64,000 nucleotides of DNA from Sphingomonadales bacterium (GCA_027488785.1 JAIYAY010000004.1:22310-86309), one strand, 5' to 3'; counted from the stretch's first letter, positions 36,088 to 45,715 are shown. Notes: generated by a model not told the origin, from the sequence alone. Numbers and translations are program-made.

Positions 36088-36285
36088 TTAAGCAATAATA
36101 TCAGGTATCAATTGGTCCTCCAGACGCATGATACGGTCCTTCAAAACCAGCTTTTTCTTTTTCAGACGGGCGATTTGAAGTTGGTCGACCAACGTCTGAG
36201 CCGAAAGCGCCCGGATGGAATCGTCGAGATCCCGATGCTCAATCTTCAGTTGTTCCAGTTGCTGCTGATAGCCATCGTCGTTCAT
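36088..36285 (-). CDS. DUF465 (YdcH-like) small coiled protein
   Basis: 65 residues, mostly charged alpha helix: QQLEQLKIEHRDLDDSIRAL and IARLKKKKLVLKDRIMRLEDQL, the KKKKLxLKD block being the DUF465 hallmark. ATG at 36285 follows AAAGG by 6 bases; the longer frame has no ribosome site. Function unknown; the YdcH group is widespread in proteobacteria. A second DUF465-like gene is 170 bp away on the other strand. Confidence 0.88.
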   Translation of the reverse strand: MNDDGYQQQLEQLKIEHRDLDDSIRALSAQTLVDQLQIARLKKKKLVLKDRIMRLEDQLIPDIIA

Positions 36286-36454
36286 ACACCTTTCTAAACA
36301 GACTGGGACGAACAAGTCATCGTTAAAAATGGGCGCTGGGGCGAGAGCGAATCTTTGTCAGCGACCGGACGATCATTATCGACAAGACTCCTGTCAGTAT
36401 TCGTGATTTACTTCTTGGGTTGGAGAGACGAGTCTCAGATTGAAGGAGAATGAT

Positions 36455-36625
36455 GTGCATAATAATCATCTGTCCGCGCTTCGTAACAAGCATGCCAAAC
36501 TCGAACAAAAGCTGGAGCGTGAAGAAAATAGACCGTTCCCCGACAGCAGAACCATTCTCAATCTAAAAAAGCAAAAGTTACATCTTAAAGACGTTATACT
36601 GCATGAATCGGCTTTAACTGGTTGA
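36455..36625 (+). CDS. Second DUF465-like small protein
   Basis: 56 residues starting with GTG at 36455, six bases after GGAG. HLSALRNKHAKLEQKLEREE then ILNLKKQKLHLKDVI repeats the DUF465 layout (two helices with KKQKLxLKD). In-frame TTG at 36440 would place the ribosome site inside the gene, so I reject it. It is a divergent relative of the gene at 36088-36285 and lies 59 bp before ptsP. Confidence 0.8.
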   Translation: MHNNHLSALRNKHAKLEQKLEREENRPFPDSRTILNLKKQKLHLKDVILHESALTG

Positions 36626-36684
36626 CTACGAATAATTTGATACGGGGTATCGCTTGCCCCTTCGGTCTCTGCTAAGTGCAGCCT

Positions 36685-38949
36685 ATGGAAAGCGCTACAC
36701 GTTCTGCCCGTAATATCCTGACTGGTCTGCACGAGGTGATGGCCTCGAAGAACCATGCTCAGGGTAAGCTGAATCATGTAGTCAACATTATCGGTGAAGC
36801 GCTTTCGAGCGAGGTGTGCTCAATTTACTTATTGCGCGATGGCGCACTTGAGTTGTTTGCCACGCGCGGGTTGAACCAAGCTGCCGTGCACATTACGCGC
36901 TTGGGCCTAGGCGAGGGTCTCGTTGGAACAATTGCTGAGAATGTCGAAACGCTGAACCTGGATCAGGCGGCAGCACATCCGAATTTCCGGTACGTTCCTG
37001 AAACGGGTGAAGAGCGCTTTCATAGCTTTGCTGGTGTGCCTATTGTCCGGTCCGAACGGGCCGTCGGCGTACTCGCGGTCCAGCATGTTGAGCCGCGTAA
37101 ATATGAAGAGGTCGAAATTGAGGCACTTCAGACCGTCGCCATGGTGTTATCAGAACTCATTGCCAACGCCGGCTTAATTGACGAACCAAGCACCCGAGGC
37201 GGCAATGACACGGGCACGATTAGCCTCACAGGATTGCCGCTTGTTAAGGGCGCAGCGGCTGGCGTAGCTATTTTTCACCAGCCGAATGTCCGCATTGAGC
37301 ACACGGTTGCAGAGGATATCGAAGCCGAACGCCAGCGTGTGTACTCCGCCTTCGATAAAATGCGTGAGCAAATCGACCGCATGACGAGCCAGATAGAGTT
37401 TGGCACAGGCGGCGAACATGAAGAGGTCATCGCGACATACAAAATGTTCGCATATGATGAGGGCTGGAGCCGCCGGATCAACGAAGCCATTGACAGTGGC
37501 CTAACCGCAGAAGCAGCCATTGAACGCGTTCAGCAACGTACGCGCATGCGTATGCGGCAGATCGACGACGCGCTCCTTGCCGATCGCATGCATGATTTGG
37601 AGGATCTGTCGAACCGTTTGCTGCGCATCGTTTCCGGGCAAATGAGTACCGCGGCGCAGCTTGGGCTCAAAAAAGATTCCATCCTGATCGCGCGCAATTT
37701 GGGTCCCGCAGAACTTCTGGAATATGACAAAAGGCGCCTGCGCGGTGTGGTACTAGAGGAAGGCTCGTTGACCGCGCATGTGGTGATCGTGGCCCGTGCC
37801 ATGGGTATTCCGGTTCTTGGCCGCGTTCGCGGCATTCGCCACAAGGTACGCGACGGCGATATGCTGTTGCTGAACGCTGACGACAAAAGCGTTATCGTGC
37901 GCCCGTCGTCTGTGGCAGAAGAAATATTTCAACATGATCTTGTTGATCGGCAGAAGAAAAAGGCGCGCTATGCCGCGATGCGCGATGAAGCATCCGTCAC
38001 TAAAGATGGAGTGCCCGTTACGCTGATGATGAACGCCGGCTTGCGCGATGACATGTCGGCTTTGGCGACCACTGGTGCAGAAGGCGTCGGCCTTTTCCGA
38101 ACAGAATTCCAGTTTCTGATTTCGGCAACCTTGCCGCAACGTGAGCGGCAGCAGCGTTTTTACCGCGATGTTTTAGATGCCGCCGGCGACAAGCCAGTCA
38201 TTTTCCGTACTCTGGATATCGGCGGCGACAAGGCGCTACCCTATCTTAAGGACGAAACGAACGAGGAGGAAAACCCTGCATTGGGCTGGCGTGCACTGCG
38301 GCTGTCGCTCGATCACGCGGGATTAATGAAGGCGCAGGCGCGCGCGTTGATTGAGGCGGCGGCCGGTCGCACTTTGAACGTCATGTTCCCTATGGTCTCC
38401 GAACCATGGGAGTTTGATGCCGCGAAGGCCATTTTTGAAGGCCAGATTGAATTTTTAGGGCGGCAGAAAAAGATACTACCCAACAAAATACGTTATGGAG
38501 CAATGCTTGAGGTCCCAGCTCTGGCCGAGACGCTCGACATCCTTCTGCCCAAGATTAACTTTCTCTCCATCGGTACCAACGACCTGACCCAGTTCCTTTT
38601 TGCTGCAGACCGCGCTGATCCCCGCTTGGCAGAACGCTACGACTGGCTGAGCCCTGCTATTCTGCGGTTCATTCGGCGGGTCGTTAAGGCTACCGAGGGC
38701 CACGACGTCGACGTCGCTGTGTGCGGGGAAATGGGTGGTCGGACACTTGAGGCGCTTGCCCTCATGGGCGTCGGCATTGGTAGATTATCGATCACACCAG
38801 CAGCCGTGGGGCCCATCAAGGCCATGATCCGTTCCGCCAACCATTTTGATATTCGTGCAAAAATGGAAGAGTTGCTCAATAATCCTTCAGAGAATTTGCG
38901 CGAGGAATTGACAAGTTGGGCAATCAGTCAAGGCATAGAAATCGGATAA
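36685..38949 (+). CDS. ptsP: Nitrogen-PTS enzyme I (PtsP)
   Basis: First enzyme of the nitrogen-related phosphotransferase chain; it takes phosphate from PEP and passes it to NPr. The 754 residues start with a GAF domain (about 1-170, VCSIYLLRDGALELFATRGLN), then the PTS linker domain, the phosphohistidine domain with His 365 in EEGSLTAHVVIVARAMGIP, and the PEP-binding barrel with GLFRTEFQFL, RTLDIGGDK and the Cys in VAVCGEMGG near 679. Start could be ATG 36685 or GTG 36676; neither has a good ribosome site. GAF-PtsP senses nitrogen through glutamine in relatives. NPr, EIIA genes are not in this window. Confidence 0.93.
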   Translation: MESATRSARNILTGLHEVMASKNHAQGKLNHVVNIIGEALSSEVCSIYLLRDGALELFATRGLNQAAVHITRLGLGEGLVGTIAENVETLNLDQAAAHPNFRYVPETGEERFHSFAGVPIVRSERAVGVLAVQHVEPRKYEEVEIEALQTVAMVLSELIANAGLIDEPSTRGGNDTGTISLTGLPLVKGAAAGVAIFHQPNVRIEHTVAEDIEAERQRVYSAFDKMREQIDRMTSQIEFGTGGEHEEVIATYKMFAYDEGWSRRINEAIDSGLTAEAAIERVQQRTRMRMRQIDDALLADRMHDLEDLSNRLLRIVSGQMSTAAQLGLKKDSILIARNLGPAELLEYDKRRLRGVVLEEGSLTAHVVIVARAMGIPVLGRVRGIRHKVRDGDMLLLNADDKSVIVRPSSVAEEIFQHDLVDRQKKKARYAAMRDEASVTKDGVPVTLMMNAGLRDDMSALATTGAEGVGLFRTEFQFLISATLPQRERQQRFYRDVLDAAGDKPVIFRTLDIGGDKALPYLKDETNEEENPALGWRALRLSLDHAGLMKAQARALIEAAAGRTLNVMFPMVSEPWEFDAAKAIFEGQIEFLGRQKKILPNKIRYGAMLEVPALAETLDILLPKINFLSIGTNDLTQFLFAADRADPRLAERYDWLSPAILRFIRRVVKATEGHDVDVAVCGEMGGRTLEALALMGVGIGRLSITPAAVGPIKAMIRSANHFDIRAKMEELLNNPSENLREELTSWAISQGIEIG

Positions 38950-38988
38950 ATCAATACACCTTAATCATTTGATTATCCGCAATTAACA

Positions 38989-39016
38989 TTGACATTATTC
39001 AATTGGCGCTCATTAT
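38989..39016 (+). promoter_or_regulatory. Predicted promoter of the HTH-membrane protein gene
   Basis: TTGACA (38989-38994), 16 bp, CATTAT (39011-39016). Perfect -35, four of six in the -10. The 9-mer ATTATCCGC at 38972-38980 recurs at 39012-39020, overlapping the -10, which might be a regulator site. Confidence 0.4.
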
Positions 39017-39051
39017 CCGCGCAACTGCACGCAGATGTTGGGGAGCGGGTC

Positions 39052-39645
39052 GTGGAGATTGCAGTGGACGAAATGTCTTTTGTGGAAACGGAGCCTATGA
39101 CTGTAGGTGAAGAACTCAAGGCCGCGCGTGCACGAATGGGCATGACCCTGTCTGAGCTTGCCGCCACGACACGCGTGCCCATGCGACATTTGGAATCCAT
39201 TGAGCAATCCGAATTCAGTGCGTTACCGGGACAAACATATACTGTCGGTTTTGTTCGATCTTACGCCCGCGCGCTTGCTCTAGACGAGGTTGCGATCGTG
39301 AACGCGTTACGCGCGGAATTATCTAGCGGCGGGCATGAAAGATATGAGGCACCGCTCCAGAATTACGACCCAACCGACCCCGCACGTGTTCCTTCCAAGA
39401 CTTTGGCGTGGACGGCTGCAGCACTTGCGGCGCTGCTTCTGGCCGGTTATTTGATTTTCAGGAGCTACGCATTAACGCCAACCGCAATGCCGCAAACGCC
39501 AACGTCAGTAGCAATAACAGCGCCGACACCAACCGCGGCCAATCCTGTGGCCACTGTGAACGATGAAAAATCCGCTGAGAATGCCGGTATGAACGAACAA
39601 GCTCCTCAGCCCCCCGCAACTTTGGCAGCCACCCCAAATCCGTGA
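39052..39645 (+). CDS. RodZ-like HTH membrane protein without C-terminal domain
   Basis: 197 residues. Cytoplasmic HTH_25 domain (EELKAARARMGMTLSELAATTRVPMRHLESIEQ... ALPGQTYTVGFVRSYARALALDE), one membrane helix (TLAWTAAALAALLLAGYLIF near 122-142), and a Thr/Pro/Ala-rich tail of about 55 residues. RodZ links MreB to the envelope and has a folded beta domain after the helix, absent here. Start GTG 39052 has GGGGAG at 6 bases; ATG 39073 and 39097 are options. Lies just before cpoB. Confidence 0.8.
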   Translation: MEIAVDEMSFVETEPMTVGEELKAARARMGMTLSELAATTRVPMRHLESIEQSEFSALPGQTYTVGFVRSYARALALDEVAIVNALRAELSSGGHERYEAPLQNYDPTDPARVPSKTLAWTAAALAALLLAGYLIFRSYALTPTAMPQTPTSVAITAPTPTAANPVATVNDEKSAENAGMNEQAPQPPATLAATPNP

Positions 39646-39696
39646 GCCCTATCATTACGGACCGATATCCCGATTTATTTCAACTTTTTTACACCC

Positions 39697-39715
39697 AAAG
39701 GCCGCGTTGGCCTTT
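39697..39715. terminator. Weak hairpin between the HTH gene and cpoB
   Basis: AAAGGCC, 5-nt loop, GGCCTTT. A 7-bp stem with T/A at its base in the 129-bp gap; no long T-run, so only a possible terminator. Confidence 0.3.
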
Positions 39716-39774
39716 ATCGCGGGATTAGAGTAAGCTATACCCGTCCCTAGAGCTTAGTAAGGGGAAGTAACCCA

Positions 39775-40677
39775 ATGTATTTTCGGCGCATTATCCTTGG
39801 CAGCGCAGCTATCGCACTCAGCGTCCCCGCAATTGCACAAGACGCCAATATCGATGGAAGAGTTGGCAAACTTGAGAAGGAAATGCGGGCGGTTCAGCGC
39901 CAGGTGTTTCCCAATGGCGCCGGCAAATTTATCGAGCCTGATATCCAGTCACCCACAGCGACAAGCACGACGACCAGTTCGACCACTGCAACGGTCGATC
40001 TGACTGCGCGTGTAGATGCGTTAGAGGCGCAGCTTGCGGCCCTGACCGGGCAGGTTGAATTGCAAGGCAATAATATGCGCGGGCTTGAAGGCAGACTAAA
40101 GGCCATCGAAGCACAACTGGCAGCCCGCGCCGCATCGCCCGTTGAAACAATTGTGCCAAACGCAACGCCAGCAGCGGCAGCGCCGAAATCCAAAAGCGGC
40201 GGCGTTCCGACAAAGCCTGTTACAAACGCTAAGCCAAACCCAGCCCGCGTCGCCGCCGTTGCCGCAATCGAACGCCCTGCAAGTGGCGATGCGTTCGAAG
40301 ATGGCTACAATTATGGCTTCCGCTTATGGGAGGCCAAATTCTATCCAGAATCCCAAGCAATACTTGAAGAAATCGTAGCGAAATTTCCAAAACACAAACG
40401 CGCCAGCTATGCTCGCAATTTGCTGGGCCGGGCATGGTTGGATGACAAAAAACCAGCCACCGCTGTGAAGGTATTTTACGAAAATTATAAAGCCGACCCA
40501 CGTGGTGACCGCGCGCCAGATAGCTTACTTTTCTTGGGATCTGCTTTAACCGACCTTGGAAAGACGGCTGAGGCATGCGAAGCCTTTGGCGAGTTGACAA
40601 AGGCCTATCCTGATGCGGCAACCGGCCGCTTGGCCGATCGCCTTACTTCAAGCAAAACAAGGGCGAAGTGCAAGTAA
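39775..40677 (+). CDS. cpoB: CpoB/YbgF, Tol-Pal associated periplasmic protein
   Basis: 300-residue exported protein (signal MYFRRIILGSAAIALSVPAIAQ). A coiled-coil region spans about 27-125, then a Thr/Ala/Pro linker, then TPR units from about 180: DGYNYGFRLWEAKFYPESQAILEEIV, YARNLLGRAWLDDKKPATAV, PDSLLFLGSALTDLGKTAEACEAFGEL. CpoB coordinates PBP1B and Tol during outer-membrane constriction. The tol-pal genes are not in the window. tilS starts before its stop (10-bp overlap). Confidence 0.9.
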   Translation: MYFRRIILGSAAIALSVPAIAQDANIDGRVGKLEKEMRAVQRQVFPNGAGKFIEPDIQSPTATSTTTSSTTATVDLTARVDALEAQLAALTGQVELQGNNMRGLEGRLKAIEAQLAARAASPVETIVPNATPAAAAPKSKSGGVPTKPVTNAKPNPARVAAVAAIERPASGDAFEDGYNYGFRLWEAKFYPESQAILEEIVAKFPKHKRASYARNLLGRAWLDDKKPATAVKVFYENYKADPRGDRAPDSLLFLGSALTDLGKTAEACEAFGELTKAYPDAATGRLADRLTSSKTRAKCK

Positions 40678-41612
40678 CGCTGAAGCCGGTCGTTCTCGAC
40701 CGTTTTAGGGCTGCACTTTGCAGGCTCGACTGTGCCGATGATCGCTTATTATGCGCCGTATCTGGTGGCCCAGATAGCCTTGCCCTTTTGCTGTTGGCAC
40801 AACAAATTTTGCCCGGCAAATTGGTTGCCGCAACGGTAGACCATCAATTGCGATCCGAGTCCGCCAACGAAGCGCAGGTTGTAGAAAAAATCTGCCACGA
40901 CCTTGGCGTGCCGCATATCATTTTGACACCCGAAGCGAAGATAGCAGGCAATCTCCAATCGTCGGCGCGCACAGCCCGTTACGCCTTACTGGAACGTGCA
41001 GCCGATGAACAAAACTGCCAACACATTGCCACAGCGCATCATGCCGATGACCAATTGGAAACCCTGCTGATGCGATTGGCGCGCGGCAGCGGCGTCGATG
41101 GGTTGTCCGGCATTCGCGCACGCAATGGACGAGTGGTCCGGCCGCTTTTGGAATTCACAAAGGCGGAGCTTATCGAGATCTGTTCCAGCGCGGGCATTCA
41201 ATCGGTAAATGACCCCAGTAACGCAAACATCGATTTTGATCGGGTCGCAATGCGGCGCTGGTTAGCCAGCACGCAACATCCATTTCCCGCAAACCGCGCG
41301 CTGCGTTCGGCAAGCGCATTGGCCGACGCATCCGATGCACTGGTCTGGATGACGGACACGCTGGCCTTACAGAGGATACGCCAAGAACATGACGTTATCA
41401 TCTGTAAAGCTAGTGACCTGCCTAGTGAATTGAAACGGCGCCTTTTAATCCGCTGCCTCAGGACGATGGACGCCAATTTAGCTCCGCGTGGTGGCGCAAT
41501 CGACCGCTTGTTAACCGACCTAGAAAATGCGCGGACCGCGATGATCGGCAATATCAAATGCCTAGGCGGAGCTGATTGGCAGTTTTTCAAAGCGCCGCCT
41601 CGGCGTGGCTAA
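40668..41612 (+). CDS. tilS: tRNA(Ile)-lysidine synthetase
   Basis: Modifies cytidine 34 of tRNA-Ile(CAU) to lysidine so that it reads AUA. The N-type ATP-pyrophosphatase loop is CAVSGGPDSLAL near 28-39, followed by ATAHHADDQLETLLMRLARGSG and GVDGLSGIRARNGRVVRPLL. 314 residues, without the long C-terminal domain of the E. coli enzyme, as in many alphaproteobacteria. Start GTG 40668 lies within the end of cpoB. Order cpoB-tilS-ftsH is typical. Confidence 0.94.
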   Translation: MQVTLKPVVLDRFRAALCRLDCADDRLLCAVSGGPDSLALLLLAQQILPGKLVAATVDHQLRSESANEAQVVEKICHDLGVPHIILTPEAKIAGNLQSSARTARYALLERAADEQNCQHIATAHHADDQLETLLMRLARGSGVDGLSGIRARNGRVVRPLLEFTKAELIEICSSAGIQSVNDPSNANIDFDRVAMRRWLASTQHPFPANRALRSASALADASDALVWMTDTLALQRIRQEHDVIICKASDLPSELKRRLLIRCLRTMDANLAPRGGAIDRLLTDLENARTAMIGNIKCLGGADWQFFKAPPRRG

Positions 41613-41723
41613 GAAAAACAGCCTGCAATTTTCCCAATCCCTATATTGTCATTCACGCATTCGACCCTACATTAGCTGCGTATCTCCGCGTATTGAGTGC
41701 GGGCACAGAGTAAGGCAGTGATG

Positions 41724-43670
41724 ATGAACGACGAACAAGGACCAAAAAGCAACCCGATGCTTCGCAACTTAGCCATTTGGTCCGCCATCATTGTGGCGCT
41801 TTTGCTCGTCGCCTCCATATTCGGCGGTTCGTCAGAATCTGCGAAGGGCATCAGTTATTCATCGTTCCGCGACAAGGTTGAGGCAGGCGAAGTAAAATCC
41901 GTTGCGATTGCGCCCGAGCGTATCAGTGGCAAGCTGCAAAATGACGAAGCATTTGTCACCGTCCCAATTCCTGGCGACAATAGCCTATATCCTTTGCTTG
42001 ATGAGAAAGGCGTCGATGTTCAAGGCAAGGCCGAAGAACAACCGAGCCTCATTCTGATCCTTTTGTATCAAGCGCTGCCGTTCTTGCTTATCCTTGGGAT
42101 CGCATTCTTCGTTTTGCGGCAAATGCAAAAAGGCGGCGGCGCGGGTGGAGCCATGGGCTTTGGCAAGTCGAAGGCAAAGTTGCTAACTGAAAAGCATGGC
42201 AAGGTAACGTTCGATGATGTCGCCGGCATTGACGAGGCTCGTGAAGAGCTTCAGGAAATCGTCGAATTTTTGAAAGACCCACAAAAGTTCAGCCGCCTTG
42301 GTGGTAAAATTCCCAAGGGCGCATTGCTTGTTGGTTCACCAGGTACCGGTAAGACTTTGCTCGCACGCGCAATTGCTGGCGAGGCTGGCGTACCGTTCTT
42401 CTCAATCTCTGGTTCTGACTTTGTCGAAATGTTTGTGGGTGTTGGTGCAAGCCGCGTACGCGACATGTTTGAGCAAGCAAAGAAAAATGCACCTTGCATC
42501 GTCTTCATCGATGAAATCGACGCAGTGGGCCGCAGCCGTGGCGCTGGCCTTGGCAATCAAAATGATGAGCGCGAACAGACGTTGAACCAACTGTTGGTCG
42601 AAATGGACGGCTTTGAGGCTAATGAAGGCATCATCATCGTTGCAGCGACCAACCGCCCTGATGTCTTAGATCCAGCATTGCTGCGTCCCGGTCGCTTCGA
42701 CCGTCAGGTTGTTGTGCCGCGCCCGGATATTGATGGGCGCGTCAAGATCCTCGCTGTACACATGAAGAAAGTGCCTTTGGCACCCGATGTCGATGGCAGA
42801 GTTATCGCGCGCGGAACGCCCGGTTTCTCGGGTGCTGACCTTGCCAACCTTGTGAACGAAGCTGCCTTGCTTGCCGCACGTCGTGGCAAACGATTAGTCG
42901 CTATGCAAGAATTCGAGGATGCCAAAGACAAGGTTATGATGGGCACCGAACGCAAGTCGATGGTCATGACCGAAGATGAAAAGAAAATGACGGCCTATCA
43001 TGAGGCTGGCCATGCAATCGTATCGATCTATGAAGCCGCATCTGACCCGATTCACAAGGCAACGATCATTCCCCGTGGCCGCGCCTTGGGCATGGTCATG
43101 CGCCTGCCAGAGCGAGATAATTACAGCTATCATCGCGATAAAATGCACGCCAACCTATCCGTTTCCATGGGCGGACGTGTGGCGGAAGAATTGATCTTCG
43201 GCTATGACAAGGTCAGTTCAGGCGCATCCAGCGATATCCAATATGCAACCAGTCTGGCGCGCGACATGGTCACCCAATGGGGCATGTCGGATGCGATGGG
43301 CCCGCTGCAATATGAAGAGCGTCAAGAAGGCTATCTTGGCTACGGCATGTCGCAGCGTTCGGCTATGTCGGATGAAACAGCACGAAAGATTGATGCCGAA
43401 ATCCGCAAGTTGGTTGAAGGCGGGCATAAGCGGGCGACCGAGTTACTGACGACGCATAACGAACAATTACACCTGCTGGCCAACGCACTTCTGGAATTTG
43501 AAACGCTTTCGGGTGACGAAATCAAACAACTTTTGGAATCTGGTAAATTCGAACGCGACGACGGCAAGGTCGTTAAGCCTTCATCCATTCCAACAGTAGG
43601 TACAGCCATACCAAAGGCGGGACGCGGCAAGTCTGCATCCGTCGGAGGCGCAACGCCACAAGGCGCTTAG
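41724..43670 (+). CDS. ftsH: ATP-dependent zinc metalloprotease FtsH
   Basis: Membrane-anchored AAA+ protease that degrades unassembled membrane proteins, LpxC and sigma32. Two helices at about 14-32 and 105-125 flank a short periplasmic domain. AAA domain: [17 protein letters not shown] near 203, Walker [16 protein letters not shown] region [20 protein letters not shown]. The zinc site is HEAGH from His 426. 648 residues. I take the ATG at 41724 (MNDEQ); an adjacent ATG at 41721 shares the AAGG site and cannot be excluded. Confidence 0.97.
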   Translation: MNDEQGPKSNPMLRNLAIWSAIIVALLLVASIFGGSSESAKGISYSSFRDKVEAGEVKSVAIAPERISGKLQNDEAFVTVPIPGDNSLYPLLDEKGVDVQGKAEEQPSLILILLYQALPFLLILGIAFFVLRQMQKGGGAGGAMGFGKSKAKLLTEKHGKVTFDDVAGIDEAREELQEIVEFLKDPQKFSRLGGKIPKGALLVGSPGTGKTLLARAIAGEAGVPFFSISGSDFVEMFVGVGASRVRDMFEQAKKNAPCIVFIDEIDAVGRSRGAGLGNQNDEREQTLNQLLVEMDGFEANEGIIIVAATNRPDVLDPALLRPGRFDRQVVVPRPDIDGRVKILAVHMKKVPLAPDVDGRVIARGTPGFSGADLANLVNEAALLAARRGKRLVAMQEFEDAKDKVMMGTERKSMVMTEDEKKMTAYHEAGHAIVSIYEAASDPIHKATIIPRGRALGMVMRLPERDNYSYHRDKMHANLSVSMGGRVAEELIFGYDKVSSGASSDIQYATSLARDMVTQWGMSDAMGPLQYEERQEGYLGYGMSQRSAMSDETARKIDAEIRKLVEGGHKRATELLTTHNEQLHLLANALLEFETLSGDEIKQLLESGKFERDDGKVVKPSSIPTVGTAIPKAGRGKSASVGGATPQGA

Positions 43671-43688
43671 TTTTCAGCTTTTATTCGC

Positions 43689-43729
43689 GGCCTCAACGCA
43701 CTATCCCTTATGGAGAGAGAGTTGAGGTC
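43689..43729 (+). promoter_or_regulatory. Hairpin covering the ribosome site of the next gene
   Basis: GGCCTCAAC (43689-43697) can pair with GTTGAGGTC (43721-43729) with one G-U. The right arm contains GAGG, the only Shine-Dalgarno-like sequence at good distance from the ATG at 43735. Translation might therefore be gated by this structure. Stem is 9 bp with a 23-nt loop. Confidence 0.3.
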
Positions 43730-43734
43730 GGAAA

Positions 43735-44094
43735 ATGAAATTTGACGTTCTTGTGGTAATGGGAGCCCTGTTGTGCGCCGTTCCTGCAAACGCCATGGAC
43801 GCTGAGACCTTTTTTGTGAAAGCTGTCGCATTACAAAAAAAGGGTATGGGCGCCGTCTTTGCAAAAGACCTGAAGCCCATGATCCGCGTTTTCGAAGAAG
43901 CAGCGAAGTCAGTCAAAGCCGAAAATGAAGCCGCGCGCGCCGCAGGATCCCCTTTATTCTGCGCGCCCAAGAAATACCGCCTGAACGCAGAGCAGTTCAT
44001 TGGCGAATTTAGTCGCATCCCCAAAGAACGCAGGCAAACCCAGTCCGTTCGTGATGCGTGGCGCGAAATAGTGATCCGCCGCTTTCCCTGCTAA
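43735..44094 (+). CDS. Exported Rap1a/Tai-like small protein
   Basis: 119 residues with signal peptide (MKFDVLVVMGALLCAVPANA). The mature part has two Cys, in PLFCAPKKY and at the very C-terminal FPC, and the pattern ALQKKGM ... FCAPKKYRLNAEQFIGEF ... SVRDAWREIVIRRFPC, reminiscent of the Rap1a/Tai family of periplasmic proteins that includes type VI secretion immunity proteins. I see no effector, T6SS or toxin gene in the window, so an immunity role is only a possibility. The ribosome site may be held in a hairpin. Confidence 0.6.
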   Translation: MKFDVLVVMGALLCAVPANAMDAETFFVKAVALQKKGMGAVFAKDLKPMIRVFEEAAKSVKAENEAARAAGSPLFCAPKKYRLNAEQFIGEFSRIPKERRQTQSVRDAWREIVIRRFPC

Positions 44095-44194
44095 AGGGAC
44101 AGATCAAAATGAGGTACAGGCAATTGCGCAGTTCAGTAAGCTTGCTGATATCGAGCCAAATTTGGGCGTGGAAGATATAACACTATATATGCTC

Positions 44195-45283
44195 TCAAGT
44201 AACGCCAAGGGTGACGACGAGAACGGCAAATAGGGTAAGCGCCGTAATCGCAAAAACAGACAGCAAGCACATACGCCAGAATGCACCAAGTCGCGATGTC
44301 TGATACGCCCCTCGCAACTGCTGATACATGTGGATGGGCGGATAAAAGGTAAGCAGCAATCCGCCTATGACCTCTGTCTGCGGAAAACTCATGAGCAACG
44401 CGCAAATCACACCCAATTGCATAATGAACGTTAGCGAATAGGTCACAAATACGGCATGGTCGAACATCTTATATTGCCTGCGCCAGAAAAAAAGCAGCCA
44501 AACAAAGGGAACCGAAATAGGAATTAAAGCCCAACTATATTTATATGCATTGGACTGCATTTTGTAGAGCAGCAATTGCGGGTTCTTAGTCGCGGTTTCA
44601 GCCGCTTTTTTTAGTGCTGAGGCACCTGGAAAGTCGCTGTCAGAGAGGCTTGGGCTGTCAGCATTTCCATTACCCTTGCCAAATGTGCTGGCCGCCGTTC
44701 CCATAAACCGCAAACCGAGCTTATCGGAGTTAAGTTCTTCCTCAAGTGCGGCGGTTGGCTTGCCCGCTTTACGCGCCTCAACAATTTCGTTTTCCAAACG
44801 CGCAATTTTTGCTTGCAGTTGTTGCTGTTCCCGCCCGAAATCGGGGCTATCAATGGTCGCCTGAATGGATCCGCGATCTGCACCGCTAACGCTCGCATCA
44901 TCTGGCACCAGCTGGTTTACTACTGCAAAGGTAAGGAAAACAGTAAACAGAAACAACGCCAGTGGAGATACAAATTTCGCCCGTTCACCATGGGCATAAC
45001 GGCGCGTCAATTCACCAGGATTCCAAAACAATAGCGGCAAGGTCCGCCAAATCTTGCCATCGAAGTGCAGCACGCTGTGTAAAATATCATGCAAAAACGC
45101 GCCAATCGTCCTGTTAACAGACGCCTTTTGTCCGCAGGCATGGCAATGCGCCCCAAGCAGATTAGTGCCGCAATTCAGACATGATCCCAATTGGGCACGT
45201 CCCTCGCCTGCTGACGGTTCTACCACCTGGGCGACTACCACCCCGGTGACGATATCTGCTGCTCCCGCCAAATCCCCGCTCAT
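44195..45283 (-). CDS. DUF3667 membrane protein with zinc ribbon
   Basis: 362 residues. Near the N-terminus CLNCG (35-39) and CHACG (47-51) form a zinc-ribbon pair, followed by the DUF3667 block DILHSVLHFDGKIWRTLPLLFWNPGELTRRYAHGERAKFVSPLALFLF. One membrane helix follows (about 98-115), then a coiled segment around 140-180, and four helices in the C-terminal 140 residues. Function unknown. The region between its stop and the Rap1a-like gene (100 bp) holds nothing I recognise. Confidence 0.87.
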   Translation of the reverse strand: MSGDLAGAADIVTGVVVAQVVEPSAGEGRAQLGSCLNCGTNLLGAHCHACGQKASVNRTIGAFLHDILHSVLHFDGKIWRTLPLLFWNPGELTRRYAHGERAKFVSPLALFLFTVFLTFAVVNQLVPDDASVSGADRGSIQATIDSPDFGREQQQLQAKIARLENEIVEARKAGKPTAALEEELNSDKLGLRFMGTAASTFGKGNGNADSPSLSDSDFPGASALKKAAETATKNPQLLLYKMQSNAYKYSWALIPISVPFVWLLFFWRRQYKMFDHAVFVTYSLTFIMQLGVICALLMSFPQTEVIGGLLLTFYPPIHMYQQLRGAYQTSRLGAFWRMCLLSVFAITALTLFAVLVVTLGVT

Positions 45284-45316
45284 ACTAGTTTCTTATCAGC
45301 AGGATAGGCGAAAGCC

Positions 45317-45345
45317 AAAAGAAAAGGCCCGGACAAGCCGGGCCT
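45317..45345 (-). terminator. Intrinsic terminator of rpoZ
   Basis: On the minus strand AGGCCCGG, 5-nt loop, CCGGGCCT, then TTTTCTTTT. The stem is at 45325-45345 and the T-tract ends at 45317. It lies 25 bp after the rpoZ stop and insulates the DUF3667 gene. Confidence 0.88.
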
Positions 45346-45370
45346 GATTCATTCCACGATAACTGGGATT

Positions 45371-45715
45371 TTACCGGTCGTAATCGCGCTGCATGCCTGC
45401 CCCGCGGGCTGGGGCAGCGGCGGTCAAACGCAGGGCTTCGGCGGACAGGCTGATGGAACCGACTTCATCTGCTTCTTCATCCTCGTCAACCTGCACCTTC
45501 TGAAGCGACTGCACGAGGCCTTCTTTCAGCTGATCAGGGCGAACCGTTTCCTCAGCGATTTCGCGCAAAGCAACGACTGGATTTTTATCCCGATCACGAT
45601 CAATGGTCAGTTCAGCGCCACCAGAGATTTCACGCGCACGCTCGGCGGCGAGTAATACAAGGTCGAACCGATTGGTGATCTTGTCGATGCAATCTTCAAC
45701 AGTAACGCGTGCCAT
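45371..45715 (-). CDS. rpoZ: RNA polymerase omega subunit
   Basis: 114 residues starting [41 protein letters not shown], the invariant omega N-terminus, with [14 protein letters not shown] afterwards. Helps assemble RNA polymerase and, with beta', forms one ppGpp site in many proteobacteria. The acidic C-terminal tail (DEDEEADE) is typical for the group. AGGAG lies just before the ATG at 45715; the longer frame to 45784 is not used. Confidence 0.96.
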   Translation of the reverse strand: MARVTVEDCIDKITNRFDLVLLAAERAREISGGAELTIDRDRDKNPVVALREIAEETVRPDQLKEGLVQSLQKVQVDEDEEADEVGSISLSAEALRLTAAAPARGAGMQRDYDR

